Shown one piece after another: positions 30,294 through 40,256 of a stretch of 64,000 nt of DNA. Where the stretch lies: the NCBI GenBank assembly GCA_016218365.1, contig JACREF010000025.1, positions 30,880-94,879 on the forward strand, written 5' to 3'. Under the pieces are notes generated by a model, which worked only from the letters and a program-made list of their open reading frames with translations, was not told where the DNA came from and searched no databases. The position numbers were made by a program, and so were the translations under genes. This stretch comes from Gammaproteobacteria bacterium. Its GTDB lineage: Bacteria; Pseudomonadota; Gammaproteobacteria; SZUA-140. Numbering within the stretch: the stretch's first letter is position 1; each line of letters starts with the position of its first letter.

Positions 30294-30851
30294 TCAGATC
30301 TCCATCAGATCCTTTTCCTTGGCCGCCAGCAGCGTATCCACCTCAGCGACGAAACGGTCGGTCAGCTTTTGCACCTCGTCCTCGGCGCGCCGCTCATCAT
30401 CCTCGGTGATCTCTTTCTCTTTCAGCAGTTCCTTGCAGTCGGTGTTGGCATCGCGGCGGATATTGCGGATCGCGACCCGTGCCGCCTCGGCCTCGCTGCG
30501 CACCACCTTGATCATCTCCTTGCGCCGCTCCTCGGTCAGCGGCGGCAGGATCACACGGATCACACTGCCGGCAGTCGACGGGTTCAGGCCCAGATCGGAG
30601 GTCATGATCGCCTTCTCGATCGCCGACACCATGTTCTTCTCCCATGGGCTGATCGTCAGCGTGCGCGATTCCGAGGCGCTGATGTTGGCGACCTGACTCA
30701 GCGGCATCATGCTGCCGTAATAATCGACCCGGATATGATCCAGCAGGCTGGGGCTGGCACGCCCGGTGCGGATCTTGGCAAACTCACCCTTCAACGCCTC
30801 GACACTCTTGGCCATCCGTGCCTGGGCGTCTTTTTTGATATCGTTGATCAT
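30294..30851 (-). CDS. frr: Ribosome recycling factor
   Basis: Splits post-termination ribosomes together with EF-G. The 185-residue protein starts [21 protein letters not shown] and contains the conserved [11 protein letters not shown] and [12 protein letters not shown] segments. It begins 7 bp after the pyrH stop, in the standard tsf-pyrH-frr order. Confidence 0.98.
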   Translation of the reverse strand: MINDIKKDAQARMAKSVEALKGEFAKIRTGRASPSLLDHIRVDYYGSMMPLSQVANISASESRTLTISPWEKNMVSAIEKAIMTSDLGLNPSTAGSVIRVILPPLTEERRKEMIKVVRSEAEAARVAIRNIRRDANTDCKELLKEKEITEDDERRAEDEVQKLTDRFVAEVDTLLAAKEKDLMEI

Positions 30852-30858
30852 CTGCGTA

Positions 30859-31596
30859 TTACCCTCTCTCGACCAGCGTCCCTTCGGAACCGCCCATCAC
30901 GACATCCTTCAGGGCGCCATGTTTGAATATATTGAACACCCGCAGCGGCATGTTGTTGTCACGACACAGCACGATCGCGGTGGCATCCATGACATTCAGC
31001 TTGCGATCCAGCACCTGGTCATAGGTCAGCCGCGGCAGGAACACCGCCTGGGGGTCCTTCTTCGGATCGGCGGTATAGACCCCGTCGACCTTGGTGGCCT
31101 TCAGCACTGCCTCGGCGTTGATCTCGATACCGCGCAGGCTGGCCGCCGAATCGGTGGTGAAGAACGGATTACCGGTGCCGGCAGCGAAGATGACGATACG
31201 GCCCTTCTCCAGATGACGGACCGCGCGGCGCCGGATATAGTCCTCGCAGATCTGGTTGATCTTGATCGCCGACATCACCCGCACGAACATACCCTGATGC
31301 TCCAGCGCATCCTGCAACGCCAGTGCATTCATCACCGTCGCCAGCATGCCCATGTGATCCGCCGTCACCCGGTCCATACCCTCGCCGGCCAGGTTGATGC
31401 CGCGGAAGATGTTGCCGCCACCGACCACCAGCGCCACCTCGACGCCGCTGCCGTTCAGCTCACTGATCTCGCGGGCGATGCGGTTGATGATCTTCGGATT
31501 GATACCGTAATCATCATCGCCCATCAGCGCCTCACCGCTGAGCTTCAGCAGTATCCTCTTGTAGCCGGGACGGTCCGTGCCCCTGGGTTCGCTCAA
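30859..31596 (-). CDS. pyrH: UMP kinase
   Basis: Amino-acid-kinase-fold enzyme that phosphorylates UMP and is controlled by UTP and GTP. The start of the fold reads [15 protein letters not shown], with GGGNIFRG and [12 protein letters not shown] motifs. It has 245 residues. It overlaps the tsf stop by 4 bp, so the two are translationally coupled. Confidence 0.98.
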   Translation of the reverse strand: MSEPRGTDRPGYKRILLKLSGEALMGDDDYGINPKIINRIAREISELNGSGVEVALVVGGGNIFRGINLAGEGMDRVTADHMGMLATVMNALALQDALEHQGMFVRVMSAIKINQICEDYIRRRAVRHLEKGRIVIFAAGTGNPFFTTDSAASLRGIEINAEAVLKATKVDGVYTADPKKDPQAVFLPRLTYDQVLDRKLNVMDATAIVLCRDNNMPLRVFNIFKHGALKDVVMGGSEGTLVERG

Positions 31597-32486
31597 GACT
31601 GGTACCCCTTGGCCTGGGCCATCACCTCTTCGGCAAAGTTCTCGACCTTCTTTTCGATGCCTTCGCCGACCTCGAAGCGATGGAAACGGCTGACCTTGGC
31701 ATTGGCCTTGGCCAGCAGCTTGTCAATCGTGGTCTCCGGGTCCTTGACGAACGGCTGACCGAGCAGTGTCACCTCGGCGAGGAACTTGCGGATCCGGCCC
31801 TCGACCATCTTCTCGATGATGTTGGCCGGCTTGCCGCTGTCGGCGGCCTGGGCCATAAACACCTCTTTTTCCTTGACCAGTGTCGCGGCCGGCACATCGG
31901 CCTCGCTGATCGCGATCGGGTTGGTGGCGGCGATATGCATCGCGATGTCCTTGGCCAGCGCCTCGCTGCCGCCGTCCAGACAGACCACGACGCCGATGCG
32001 GTCCCCGTGCAGATAGGTCCCGATTGGACCGGCGCTGTTTTCCAGCAGCTCGAAGCGGCGGACGTTGATGTTCTCGCCGATCTTGGCGATCAGCTCCTTG
32101 CGCGCGGTCTCGACCGTGGTGTCCTTGCCGCTGTGCAGCGGCAGCGCCAGCAGCGCATCCAGCGAGCCGGGCTTGCTGTTGATGATGCAGGCGGCGACCG
32201 CGTTGGCGAAGCCCTGGAAGTCGTCACCCTTGGTGACGAAGTCGGTCTCGCAGTTGATCTCGACCATCGCCGCGACATGCTGTTTGGCATTGGTAAGGAT
32301 CTTGATGTTGCCTTCGGCGGCGGTGCGGTCCGCCTTCTTGCCGGCCTTGGCCAGACCCGCCTTGCGCATGTGTTCGATCGCGGCGTCGATGTCACCGTTG
32401 GTTTCTTCCAGTGCCCGCTTGCATTCCATCATGCCGGAGCCGGTGCGCTCGCGCAGCTCCTTGACCATACCTGCTGTGATTGCCAT
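31593..32486 (-). CDS. tsf: Elongation factor Ts
   Basis: Nucleotide exchange factor for EF-Tu. The N-terminal UBA-like helix region [21 protein letters not shown] and the core motif [13 protein letters not shown] are diagnostic. It has 297 residues. It follows rpsB after 63 bp that hold a strong hairpin. Confidence 0.98.
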   Translation of the reverse strand: MAITAGMVKELRERTGSGMMECKRALEETNGDIDAAIEHMRKAGLAKAGKKADRTAAEGNIKILTNAKQHVAAMVEINCETDFVTKGDDFQGFANAVAACIINSKPGSLDALLALPLHSGKDTTVETARKELIAKIGENINVRRFELLENSAGPIGTYLHGDRIGVVVCLDGGSEALAKDIAMHIAATNPIAISEADVPAATLVKEKEVFMAQAADSGKPANIIEKMVEGRIRKFLAEVTLLGQPFVKDPETTIDKLLAKANAKVSRFHRFEVGEGIEKKVENFAEEVMAQAKGYQS

Positions 32487-32512
32487 GTCATCTACCTCAT
32501 TGTGTCTAGTGC

Positions 32513-32539
32513 ATCACGCCCGGCGGAGCCGGGCGTGAT
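32513..32539 (-). promoter_or_regulatory. rpsB-tsf intercistronic hairpin
   Basis: ATCACGCCCGGC and its complement form a perfect 12-bp stem with a 3-nt loop. No T-run follows, so it is unlikely to be a full terminator. It may lower tsf relative to rpsB, or protect or process the mRNA. Confidence 0.65.
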
Positions 32540-32549
32540 CATGTCATGA

Positions 32550-33359
32550 TTACTCTTCGTCAGCGCCTGAAGACGCCACCTTGGTGGGTCTCTTCTTGAC
32601 CGTCACCTTCTTCTTCGGCCGGTTATCTGCCGGCGCCTCGGTGACATCAACGAACTCTTCCTCGTTACCCAGCAATGCCGAGGAACGGCCTTCGAGGATG
32701 GCGTCGGCGGCCATGCTCAGATAGAGCTTGATGGCGCGGATCGCATCATCATTGCCGGGGATGACATAATCGATACCGTCTGGTGTATTGTTGGTGTCGA
32801 CCACGGCAACCACCGGGATGCCCAGCTTGCGCGCTTCGCAGATGGCGATGTTCTCGTGACCGACGTCAACGACAAACATCACATCCGGCAGCCCGTTCAT
32901 GTCCTTGATGCCGCCCAGATTGCGGTCCAGCTTGTCCATCTCGCGCTTCAGGCCCAGTGCTTCCTTCTTGCTCAGGCGCTCGTGCTGATTGTCAGCGAAC
33001 ATCGCGCTCAGTTCCTTCAGGCGCTTGATCGACTGCTTGACGGTCTTGTAGTTGGTCAGTGTGCCGCCCATCCAGCGGTAGTCGACGAACGGCATGCCGG
33101 CGCGGATCGCCTCTTCGCGAATCACGTCGCGGGCCGCGCCCTTGGTACCGACGAACAGCACCCGGCCCTTCTTGGCCGCGACCTTGCCGAGGAAGTTCAT
33201 CGCCTCGTTGAACAGCGGGACGGTCTTTTCAAGATTGATGATATGGATGTTCATCCGTTCGCCGAAGATGAACGGAGACATCTTGGGATTCCAGTAACGG
33301 GTCTGATGACCAAAATGAACGCCAGCCTCAAGCATCTGGCGCATGGATACATTTGCCAT
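32550..33359 (-). CDS. rpsB: 30S ribosomal protein S2
   Basis: Ribosomal protein on the back of the 30S subunit. The start [25 protein letters not shown] and the later [20 protein letters not shown] are S2 signatures. At 269 residues it has a C-terminal Lys-rich tail longer than in E. coli. It is the first gene of the rpsB-tsf-pyrH-frr transcription unit and is preceded by AGGAG. Confidence 0.98.
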   Translation of the reverse strand: MANVSMRQMLEAGVHFGHQTRYWNPKMSPFIFGERMNIHIINLEKTVPLFNEAMNFLGKVAAKKGRVLFVGTKGAARDVIREEAIRAGMPFVDYRWMGGTLTNYKTVKQSIKRLKELSAMFADNQHERLSKKEALGLKREMDKLDRNLGGIKDMNGLPDVMFVVDVGHENIAICEARKLGIPVVAVVDTNNTPDGIDYVIPGNDDAIRAIKLYLSMAADAILEGRSSALLGNEEEFVDVTEAPADNRPKKKVTVKKRPTKVASSGADEE

Positions 33360-33511
33360 GGTAAAGCACTCCTATGTCGGGTTAAACCTCCATATACCCC
33401 ACCGTTCCACCCGGCAAGCCAGGCACCCAGAGCGGTGTGTCGGTATATGTGCGGATTAATAGTTAATGTTATCCCCTGGCCGCCGCGGCTGCGGCAGTTC
33501 GGGAGTGCGTT

Positions 33512-33540
33512 TTATAGCATAAACTGCCATATTTCACAAT
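33512..33540 (-). promoter_or_regulatory. rpsB promoter with extended -10
   Basis: TTGTGA (33535-33540), a 17-bp spacer and TATAAA preceded by TGC (extended -10) lie about 150 bp before the rpsB ATG. The sequence just after it is GC-rich (CGCACTCCCG), as in stringently controlled promoters. The leader downstream contains GGTGCCTGG...CCGGGTGG-type pairings that could form the S2 autoregulatory structure; this is inferred. No gene lies in 33360-33674. Confidence 0.65.
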
Positions 33541-33600
33541 GGGTTAAATTGACGGCCGGTGCCACCGGCCCGCTGCCGGGCGCCGACCACTGACAAAAGG

Positions 33601-33629
33601 TCGTCAGGTAGTGTATCTTGCCGTAAAAT
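33601..33629 (+). promoter_or_regulatory. Possible map-glnD promoter
   Basis: TCGTCA, a 17-bp spacer and TAAAAT lie about 45 bp before the map start and divergent from the rpsB promoter. Confidence 0.4.
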
Positions 33630-33674
33630 CACGCCTTTTCATTGCGTTATCCCTGCGTTAATCATGGACTTACA

Positions 33675-34442
33675 ATGGCAATACTGATCAAGACTACGGA
33701 TGAGATTGAAAAGATGCGGCTGGCCGGCCGGCTGGCCGGCGAGGTGCTGAGGATGATCGCCCCCCATGTGCAGGCCGGCATCGCCACCGACGAGCTGGAC
33801 CGGATCTGCCATGACTATATCGTCAACACCCAGCAGGCGATCCCGGCCCCGCTCAACTACCGCGGCTTTCCGAAATCGATCTGCACCTCGGTCAACCACC
33901 AGGTCTGCCATGGCATCCCCGGGCCGAAAAAACTCAAGAACGGCGACATCGTCAACGTCGATATCACCGTCATCAAACACGGCTATCACGGTGATACCAG
34001 CAAGATGTTCCTGGTCGGCGAACCCTCGGTCCAGGCGCGGCGCGTCACGCAGATCAGCCATCAATGCATGTGTATCGGCATCAATATGGTCAAACCCGGC
34101 ATCACGCTCGGCGATATCGGACATGCGATCCAGGCCCATGCCGAGGGCCACAACTGCTCGGTGGTGCGTGAATACTGCGGCCATGGCATCGGCCGCAATT
34201 TTCATGAGGACCCGCAGGTGCTGCATTACGGCCAGCCCGGCACCGGCATCGTGCTGGAACCCGGCATGATCTTCACCATCGAGCCGATGATCAATGCCGG
34301 CAAGCGCCATGTGAAGCTGTTACCTGATCAGTGGACGGTGATCACCAAGGATCACTCACTGTCGGCACAGTGGGAACATACGGTCCTGGTCACCGACACC
34401 GGACATGAGGTGCTGACGCAGCTGGCCGGTGATGAACTGTGA
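33675..34442 (+). CDS. map: Methionine aminopeptidase
   Basis: Type I enzyme that removes the initiator Met. The chain starts at MAILIKTTDEIEKMRLAG (33675), 11 codons after the ORF-track start. It has 255 residues. Metal ligands are visible in VNVDITVIKHGYHGDTSKMF (two Asp), GHGIGRNFHEDP (His) and TIEPMI (Glu) plus the last Glu in QWEHTVLV. It is divergent from rpsB and precedes glnD, as in E. coli. Confidence 0.98.
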   Translation: MAILIKTTDEIEKMRLAGRLAGEVLRMIAPHVQAGIATDELDRICHDYIVNTQQAIPAPLNYRGFPKSICTSVNHQVCHGIPGPKKLKNGDIVNVDITVIKHGYHGDTSKMFLVGEPSVQARRVTQISHQCMCIGINMVKPGITLGDIGHAIQAHAEGHNCSVVREYCGHGIGRNFHEDPQVLHYGQPGTGIVLEPGMIFTIEPMINAGKRHVKLLPDQWTVITKDHSLSAQWEHTVLVTDTGHEVLTQLAGDEL

Positions 34443-34454
34443 CGGGCTAGGAGC

Positions 34455-37118
34455 ATGCTGACCCCGCAGATCGATGACGAACTGTTTGATGGCGGCGCCT
34501 TCGCGGCCCGGCTCGCCGCTGACAGCGATCCATTGAAGCTGTTTCGGGAGGCGCTGCAACGTGGCAAACAGGTGCTGCAGCAGCGCTTTCGCAGCGGCAG
34601 CGATGCCACGATGCTGGTCCCGCAACAGACCGGCCTGACCGATGCGCTGGTCACCCGGGCCTGGCAGCGTTTCTTTGCCGCCGCCGACCCGCGGGTGGCG
34701 CTGATCGCTGTCGGCGGCTATGGCCGCGGTGAACTGCACCCCGGCTCCGATATCGACCTGCTGATCCTGCTGACCACCCCGTGCCATGATGAATTTCGCA
34801 GCGCGATTGAACAGTTCCTGACGCTGTTGTGGGATATCGGACTCGAGGTCGGCCACAGCGTCCGTACCGTCGATGAATGCCGTGACGAGGCGCTCCGCGA
34901 TGTGACAATCGTGACCAACCTGATGGAGTCGCGTTGCATCGCCGGCCCGCTGGCGTTATATGGTGCGATGACCGTGGCCACCAGCGCCCCGACGCTGTGG
35001 AACAGCCGGGAGTTCTTCGCCGCCAAATGGGAGGAACAGCAGGCGCGGCATCGCAAGTTCCATGATACTGCCTACAACCTTGAACCCAACGTCAAGGAAG
35101 GCCCGGGCGGTCTGCGCGATATCCAGATGATTGGCTGGGTCGTCAAGCGCCACTTCAATGCCGGCACGCTGCACGACCTGGTGGACCACCAGTTCCTGAC
35201 CGCCCAGGAATACCAGGCGCTGATCGATGGCCAGGGCTTCTTGTGGAATGTGCGCTTTGCGCTGCACATGCTGGCCGGACGGCGCGAGGACCGGTTGCTG
35301 TTTGACCATCAGAAGGCCCTGGCCGAGCTGCTCGGTTACCGCGACGAGGCCGGTCACCTCGCGGTCGAGAAGTTCATGCAGGCCTATTACCGTACCATCA
35401 CTGAGCTCGGCCGGCTCAACGAGATGTTGCTGCAGTTGTTCCAGGAGGCGATCCTGTATGCCGACAGCGCCACCGAATGCCGCAGCATCAACAGCCGCTT
35501 CCGCAGCTGCAATGGCTTCATCGAGGTCACCCATAACGGCATCTTTCAGCGCTATCCGTTCGCGTTGCTGGAGCTCTTCCTGATCCTGGCGCAACACCCT
35601 GAGCTTCACGGGGTACGCGCCACGACGATCCGGCTGATCCGCTCCAACACCGAACTGATCAACGACACGTTTCGCAATGACCTGCGTTGCCGCTCGCTGT
35701 TCATGGAGATATTGCGCCAGCCTCACGGTATCACCCATCAGCTGCGGCGCATGAACCGCTACGGCATCCTTGCCGCCTACCTGCCGGTGTTTGCCCGCAT
35801 CGTCGGCCGCATGCAATACGACCTGTTCCATGTCTATACCGTCGATGACCACACGCTGATGGTGATCCGCAACCTGCGCCGTTTCACGGTCCGGGAACAC
35901 GCCCACGAGATCCCGTTCTGCAGCCAGGTCATCCAGCGCATCCCGAAGCTGGAGCTGCTGTATCTGGCGGCGCTGTTTCATGACATCGCCAAGGGCCGGG
36001 GCGGCGACCACTCGGAGCTCGGTGGCAGCGATGCCGAGGAGTTCTGCCTGCACCATGGCCTCAGCGAATATGACACGGCCCTGGTCAGATGGCTGGTCAA
36101 GAATCACCTGCTGATGTCGATGACGGCGCAGCGCAAGGACATCAGCGACCCCGAGGTCATCGCCGAGTTTGCCACTGCGGTGCGCGACCAGGGCCGGCTC
36201 GACCACCTGTACCTGCTGACCGTCGCCGATATCCGCGGTACCAGCCCGGAGTTGTGGAACACCTGGAAGGATGCGCTGCTGATCCAGCTCTACACCGCCA
36301 CCAAACATGCCTTCCGCCGCGGCCTGGAAAACCTGGCACAGAAGGATGAACTGGTGCGTGAGGCGCGCCGTGCCTCGTTTGAGCTGCTGGAGAGCCGTGA
36401 CGGGATCAATCTGCGTCATGCCGAGGCGCTGTGGCAACGCCTCAATGATGACTATTTCATCCGCCACGATCCGAACGAGGTGGCCTGGCAGACCGAAAGC
36501 ATGCTGCGCCATGGCAACGGCCCACTGCCGATGGTTGCGTTCCGGGCCGAGATCCGCCGTGGCGGCACCGAGATCTTCATCTACAGCGCAGACCAGGACC
36601 ATCTGTTTGCGATCACTACCACGGTGCTCGACCAGATGGGGCTGAACATCGTCGATGCGCGGATCTACACCAGCCGTGATGGCTATACACTGAATTCATT
36701 CATCGTCCTCGACGAGGCCGGCCAGGCGATCGACGACCAGCGCCGGCTGCAGGAGATCTCGCAGGCCCTGCATGACGGCATATCACGCAATGATCTGGCA
36801 GCAATGCACGTCACACGGCGACGCCCGCACCGGCTGAAACACTTCTCGATCCCGACCGAGGTGCATTTTCGCGCCCACCCGCGCCAGCGTTATACCTATA
36901 TGGAGCTGATCACCGCCGACCGTCCCGGGCTGCTGGCGCAGGTTGGCCGGGTCATGGCCCAGCATGGCATCCGGGTCCACAGCGCCAAGATCGCCACCTT
37001 TGGCGAGCGGGTCGAGGACGTGTTCTTCATCACCGATGCCGCCAACCGCCCGCTCGATGACGAACAGCAACGCTCGGCATTATCGGTGGCAATCTGCGAC
37101 CGGCTCGACCAGCCATGA
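34455..37118 (+). CDS. glnD: PII uridylyltransferase/uridylyl-removing enzyme
   Basis: Bifunctional sensor of glutamine that uridylylates and deuridylylates PII. A nucleotidyltransferase domain (GGYGRGELHPGSDIDLLIL near residue 92), an HD domain (FHDIAKGRGGDHSELG near 510) and two C-terminal ACT domains (about 700-770 and 810-885) are in the usual order; 887 residues is normal. TAGGAGC precedes the ATG. No PII gene is adjacent. Confidence 0.98.
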   Translation: MLTPQIDDELFDGGAFAARLAADSDPLKLFREALQRGKQVLQQRFRSGSDATMLVPQQTGLTDALVTRAWQRFFAAADPRVALIAVGGYGRGELHPGSDIDLLILLTTPCHDEFRSAIEQFLTLLWDIGLEVGHSVRTVDECRDEALRDVTIVTNLMESRCIAGPLALYGAMTVATSAPTLWNSREFFAAKWEEQQARHRKFHDTAYNLEPNVKEGPGGLRDIQMIGWVVKRHFNAGTLHDLVDHQFLTAQEYQALIDGQGFLWNVRFALHMLAGRREDRLLFDHQKALAELLGYRDEAGHLAVEKFMQAYYRTITELGRLNEMLLQLFQEAILYADSATECRSINSRFRSCNGFIEVTHNGIFQRYPFALLELFLILAQHPELHGVRATTIRLIRSNTELINDTFRNDLRCRSLFMEILRQPHGITHQLRRMNRYGILAAYLPVFARIVGRMQYDLFHVYTVDDHTLMVIRNLRRFTVREHAHEIPFCSQVIQRIPKLELLYLAALFHDIAKGRGGDHSELGGSDAEEFCLHHGLSEYDTALVRWLVKNHLLMSMTAQRKDISDPEVIAEFATAVRDQGRLDHLYLLTVADIRGTSPELWNTWKDALLIQLYTATKHAFRRGLENLAQKDELVREARRASFELLESRDGINLRHAEALWQRLNDDYFIRHDPNEVAWQTESMLRHGNGPLPMVAFRAEIRRGGTEIFIYSADQDHLFAITTTVLDQMGLNIVDARIYTSRDGYTLNSFIVLDEAGQAIDDQRRLQEISQALHDGISRNDLAAMHVTRRRPHRLKHFSIPTEVHFRAHPRQRYTYMELITADRPGLLAQVGRVMAQHGIRVHSAKIATFGERVEDVFFITDAANRPLDDEQQRSALSVAICDRLDQP

Positions 37119-37729
37119 TGGCGGTTACCCGGCAACGTTTGCAGCACCTGTGGCAACACCATGCACCGGCATTGCTGCTGGCCCTGCTGACACTGCTGTT
37201 TGCTGCCGCCGGTGAACAACTGGCTGCGTTGCTGCGTTATCAACGCTCGGCGATCATCGAAGGAGAATGGTGGCGTGTCGTGACCGGACACCTGGTCCAT
37301 CTGGGCTGGCCACACCTACTGATGAATCTGGCCGGACTGGTGCTGATCTGGCTGCTGTTCGGCCGTTTGCTGAACTGGCGCCAGTGGCTGCTGGTCTGGC
37401 TGCTCAGCTCGCTCTCCACCAGCCTCGGCCTGTGGTGGCTGGAGACCGACCTGGAATGGTACGTTGGATTATCCGGGGTATTGCACGGGCTGTTTGTCGC
37501 CGGCGCCATGGCCGCGATCTGCCGTGGCTATCGCGCCGAGATCGTGTTGCTGCTGGTCGTTACCGCCAAGCTGCTGTGGGAAACCTCTCACGGCCCACTG
37601 CCCGGCTCCAGCAGTCTGGCGGGTGGCGAGGTCATTGTCGCCGCCCACCTCTATGGTGCGATTGGCGGCCTGCTGCACGGGATGCTTGCCATGCTCGGGC
37701 GGTTCGGCAAAAGATGGCGCAAAGGCTAA
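37115..37729 (+). CDS. rrtA: Rhombosortase-type rhomboid protease
   Basis: A compact intramembrane serine protease of 204 residues with about six helices. Early GEWWRVVTGHLVHLGWPHLLMN is the rhombosortase signature, GLSGVLHG holds the catalytic Ser and AHLYGAIGG the catalytic His. Rhombosortases process proteins with GlyGly-CTERM tails. I saw no such tail in this window. It overlaps the glnD stop by 4 bp, so its expression is tied to a nitrogen sensor by position. Confidence 0.85.
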   Translation: MMAVTRQRLQHLWQHHAPALLLALLTLLFAAAGEQLAALLRYQRSAIIEGEWWRVVTGHLVHLGWPHLLMNLAGLVLIWLLFGRLLNWRQWLLVWLLSSLSTSLGLWWLETDLEWYVGLSGVLHGLFVAGAMAAICRGYRAEIVLLLVVTAKLLWETSHGPLPGSSSLAGGEVIVAAHLYGAIGGLLHGMLAMLGRFGKRWRKG

Positions 37730-37736
37730 CAAGCTG

Positions 37737-37882
37737 TTAAAGAATCAAGCTCCATCAGCAGCTATCTACTGCATAACCAGAGGCCGCACCGGATTCGGGT
37801 GTTCAATAGCGGATCGATATGGATAACGGGCACGCCTTGTAATCGCTGACCTCAAGGCCCGACATTGACCAGCTGCAGCAGT
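37737..37882 (+). pseudogene. Decayed, internally deleted copy of the DUF465 (ydcH-like) locus
   Basis: The stretch TAAAGAATCAAGCTCC... aligns with the region upstream of the DUF465 gene at 40257: AAAGAATCA, CAGCTATCT, CTGCATAAC and GATCGATATGGATAACG are shared in order. After that ATG the reading frame hits a stop after six codons, most of the gene is missing, and a short match (ATTGACCAGCTGCAG) remains. It is a relic of duplication around the sensor-kinase gene. Confidence 0.6.
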
Positions 37883-38028
37883 AATGAATGAAGACGCTCG
37901 TGTTGCTTTTTGGTTGGCATATACGTCGATCTTGATAGCAACAGCTCTCTGGGCTGGATATATGACCTTGCAAGCAGCGAACGATCATGACAAAGACAAT
38001 ATATTCTTCCATATCCAGCAGGGTGAAA

Positions 38029-39843
38029 ATGAACCGGCACAGCGCCGTACTCATTTCTTTGATACTGATTATTTTATGGAATATTTTGGCGTGGTACATT
38101 GCAGCATCTTTCTATCAAACCAGGACAGATTCTCTGATTCAACAAGAGACCAGCCTTTCTCGTCAGCATGCTAATGATCTGGCTGACAGTATCCGTAGAA
38201 ACCTGAATTACATGCATGGCATCCCGGATCTGATGAGTCATCTGATACGTGTCAAATGGGCCCTTTCTAGATTTGGCCCTGACACCAAACCATCATCAAG
38301 CCCGCTTGAGCAGCGGCGCCAGCAATGGACTGCTGACCCCGCCTTGAAGGATCTAAGCCAGTACTTTTCACTCGCGGCAAAGGACCTGAATGTAGACATC
38401 ATTTTCCTGTTAAATGCAGCGGGGGATTCTATTGTAGCAAGCAATTGGGACAGCCCGTCATCCAGCATTGGCCCTAATTTTGCCGAACGTGAATATTTCA
38501 AAAGGAATATTGCCGGTCTGACCGGCATGCAATATGCCGTAGGGAAGACCACGCATATACCCGGCCTGTATTTTTCCAGCCCGGTAATCATCGATGGTAA
38601 ATTTCTCGGGGCGGTTGTTGCAAAGATTGATGTCGAGAACCTGACCTTTCTCGTCAGGGATTATGATTCCTTTATCACGGATATCAACGGCATCATCATG
38701 CTGTCACACGACAGGGCACTGGAGATGCGCGCGTTGCCTGGCTCCGCTATTAACACCTTAAGCAATGAGGATAGACTTCAGCGCTACCGCAGAAGCACCT
38801 TCCCCATGTTAAATATTACCCCATGGGGAATCCAAAGATTCCCTTCATTGATGAAGATGGATGATCATGCCATCCCGCATATTATTGCAACCAGTGAACT
38901 GCCTGAATACAGTCTGAAGGTTTATTCCTATAGGAAAATGGTCGCCATTCCCTCCCTGGAGCAGGATCGTGTGTGGTTCGCCCTGATGCTTGGTGCGGTA
39001 GGCAGTTTGCTGATCATCGTGGTCAACGGCACCGTTACTTATTTCAAATCGGTCATCAGCTCAAGGGCTGAGCTCAAGGAACTGAATACTGAACTTGAGA
39101 ATCGTGTCGAGCAACGCACAGCTGCCTATAAAGCCGCCAAGGTGGAGGCTGAAACCGCCAATCTTGCCAAGAGTGAATTTCTGGCCAGCATGTCTCATGA
39201 ACTGCGCACACCCATGAATGCTGTGCTCGGCTTCGCCCAATTGATCAGCATGGACCCTAATCTGTCTAAGAGTCATAAAGAGTGTGTGGATGAAATCATC
39301 AGAGGCGGCGACCACCTGCTGGATCTGATCAACCAGGTGTTGAGCCTCGCAAAAATTGAAAGCGGTAACCTGGAACTCACCATCGAATCGGTCGAGCTGG
39401 ACGAGGTAATCAGCGAATGCCTGGCCCTGACCCGGCGTTTGTCCGCCCCCCAAGGCGTCCAGATTGAAAGTGACGATTTTTCAGGGATCATACTGCGTAC
39501 CGATCGCCTGCGCCTGAAACAGATATTGCTTAATCTACTTTCCAATGCCGTCAAATACAACCGCCCTGGCGGCAGGGTAAGGCTGCACTTTGCTGATCAC
39601 AATACGCAGATGTTCCGTATCATGGTGAGCGACACCGGCAATGGAATTCCTCAACAACGCCAGCAAGACCTGTTCAAACCGTTTAACCGGCTCGGTGCCG
39701 AGGGCGGGAATATCGGCGGCACCGGCATTGGCCTCACCATCTGCCAGCAGATCGTCGAGGCGATGGGCGGCACGATCGGCTTTGAAAGCATCCATGGTAG
39801 CGGCAGCACCTTCTGGATTGAGTTACCGCGGGAAAAAACTTAG
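38029..39843 (+). CDS. Orphan membrane sensor histidine kinase
   Basis: Helix 1 (about residues 4-26), a large periplasmic Cache-like sensor (about 30-310, with the DINGIIMLSHD segment), helix 2 (about 325-348), a coiled coil, then the HisKA domain with His390 in MSHELRTPMN and a full HATPase_c domain (N box LLSNAVKYN, G1 DTGNGIP, GTGIGL). I choose the ATG at 38029 because AGGGTG precedes it; the ORF-track start at 37987 lacks a site. No response regulator is nearby. Codon use is less GC-biased than in the neighbours. Its TAG lies in the target duplication of a mini-element. Confidence 0.88.
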   Translation: MNRHSAVLISLILIILWNILAWYIAASFYQTRTDSLIQQETSLSRQHANDLADSIRRNLNYMHGIPDLMSHLIRVKWALSRFGPDTKPSSSPLEQRRQQWTADPALKDLSQYFSLAAKDLNVDIIFLLNAAGDSIVASNWDSPSSSIGPNFAEREYFKRNIAGLTGMQYAVGKTTHIPGLYFSSPVIIDGKFLGAVVAKIDVENLTFLVRDYDSFITDINGIIMLSHDRALEMRALPGSAINTLSNEDRLQRYRRSTFPMLNITPWGIQRFPSLMKMDDHAIPHIIATSELPEYSLKVYSYRKMVAIPSLEQDRVWFALMLGAVGSLLIIVVNGTVTYFKSVISSRAELKELNTELENRVEQRTAAYKAAKVEAETANLAKSEFLASMSHELRTPMNAVLGFAQLISMDPNLSKSHKECVDEIIRGGDHLLDLINQVLSLAKIESGNLELTIESVELDEVISECLALTRRLSAPQGVQIESDDFSGIILRTDRLRLKQILLNLLSNAVKYNRPGGRVRLHFADHNTQMFRIMVSDTGNGIPQQRQQDLFKPFNRLGAEGGNIGGTGIGLTICQQIVEAMGGTIGFESIHGSGSTFWIELPREKT

Positions 39844-39976
39844 GGAACCTCTGATCAATTCGCATTGTCGTCATGCCCGCGGAAGCGGGCATCCATAAAC
39901 ACCTGTAATACCTAGATTCCCGCTTTCGCGGGAATGACGGCCGTGGTAATTCTTGAATTATTCAGAGCTTCCTTAG
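39840..39976. mobile_element. 129-bp MITE-like element flanked by TTAG
   Basis: Ends GGAACCTCTGATCAATTC (39844-39861) and GAATTATTCAGAGCTTCC (39955-39972) are imperfect 18-bp inverted repeats, flanked on both sides by TTAG. Inside are two hairpins, TGCCCGCGGAAGCGGGCA and ATTCCCGCTTTCGCGGGAAT. No coding capacity. The left TTAG contains the sensor-kinase stop. A related copy lies at 54944-55151. From 39977 to 40256 I see only the upstream region of the DUF465 gene. Confidence 0.75.
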
Positions 39977-40256
39977 ATCGCCTCCCCCATGGTGCGTCAA
40001 TCTGCTTGTGCAACCCTGTAACTGGCCAGATTACGAGCCTCTTCGGCATGGATTATAGTTACGGGTACGGGGTAGTGCCACTCACAGGGATGCCTCAAGT
40101 TTAATCCCTCCCTCTCCCCTGCTCCCACTGCTATACTCACCCTCGGACGACTCGGGAAATGCTGGCACAAGGGCTAAAGAATCAGGCTGCGGCGGCAGCT
40201 ATCTGCTGCATAACTAAAAACCGTACCCTGCGCGGGCGGTACAATGGCTGATCGAT

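Noticed and set aside
34956-36602. 548-residue minus-strand ORF antisense to glnD
   Set aside because: It is a codon-phase shadow of glnD in GC-rich DNA; low-complexity composition and no domain, while glnD is unmistakable.
37803-38099. 98-residue minus ORF before the sensor kinase
   Set aside because: It spans the decayed DUF465 copy and the kinase start; the Cys-rich string has no family look.
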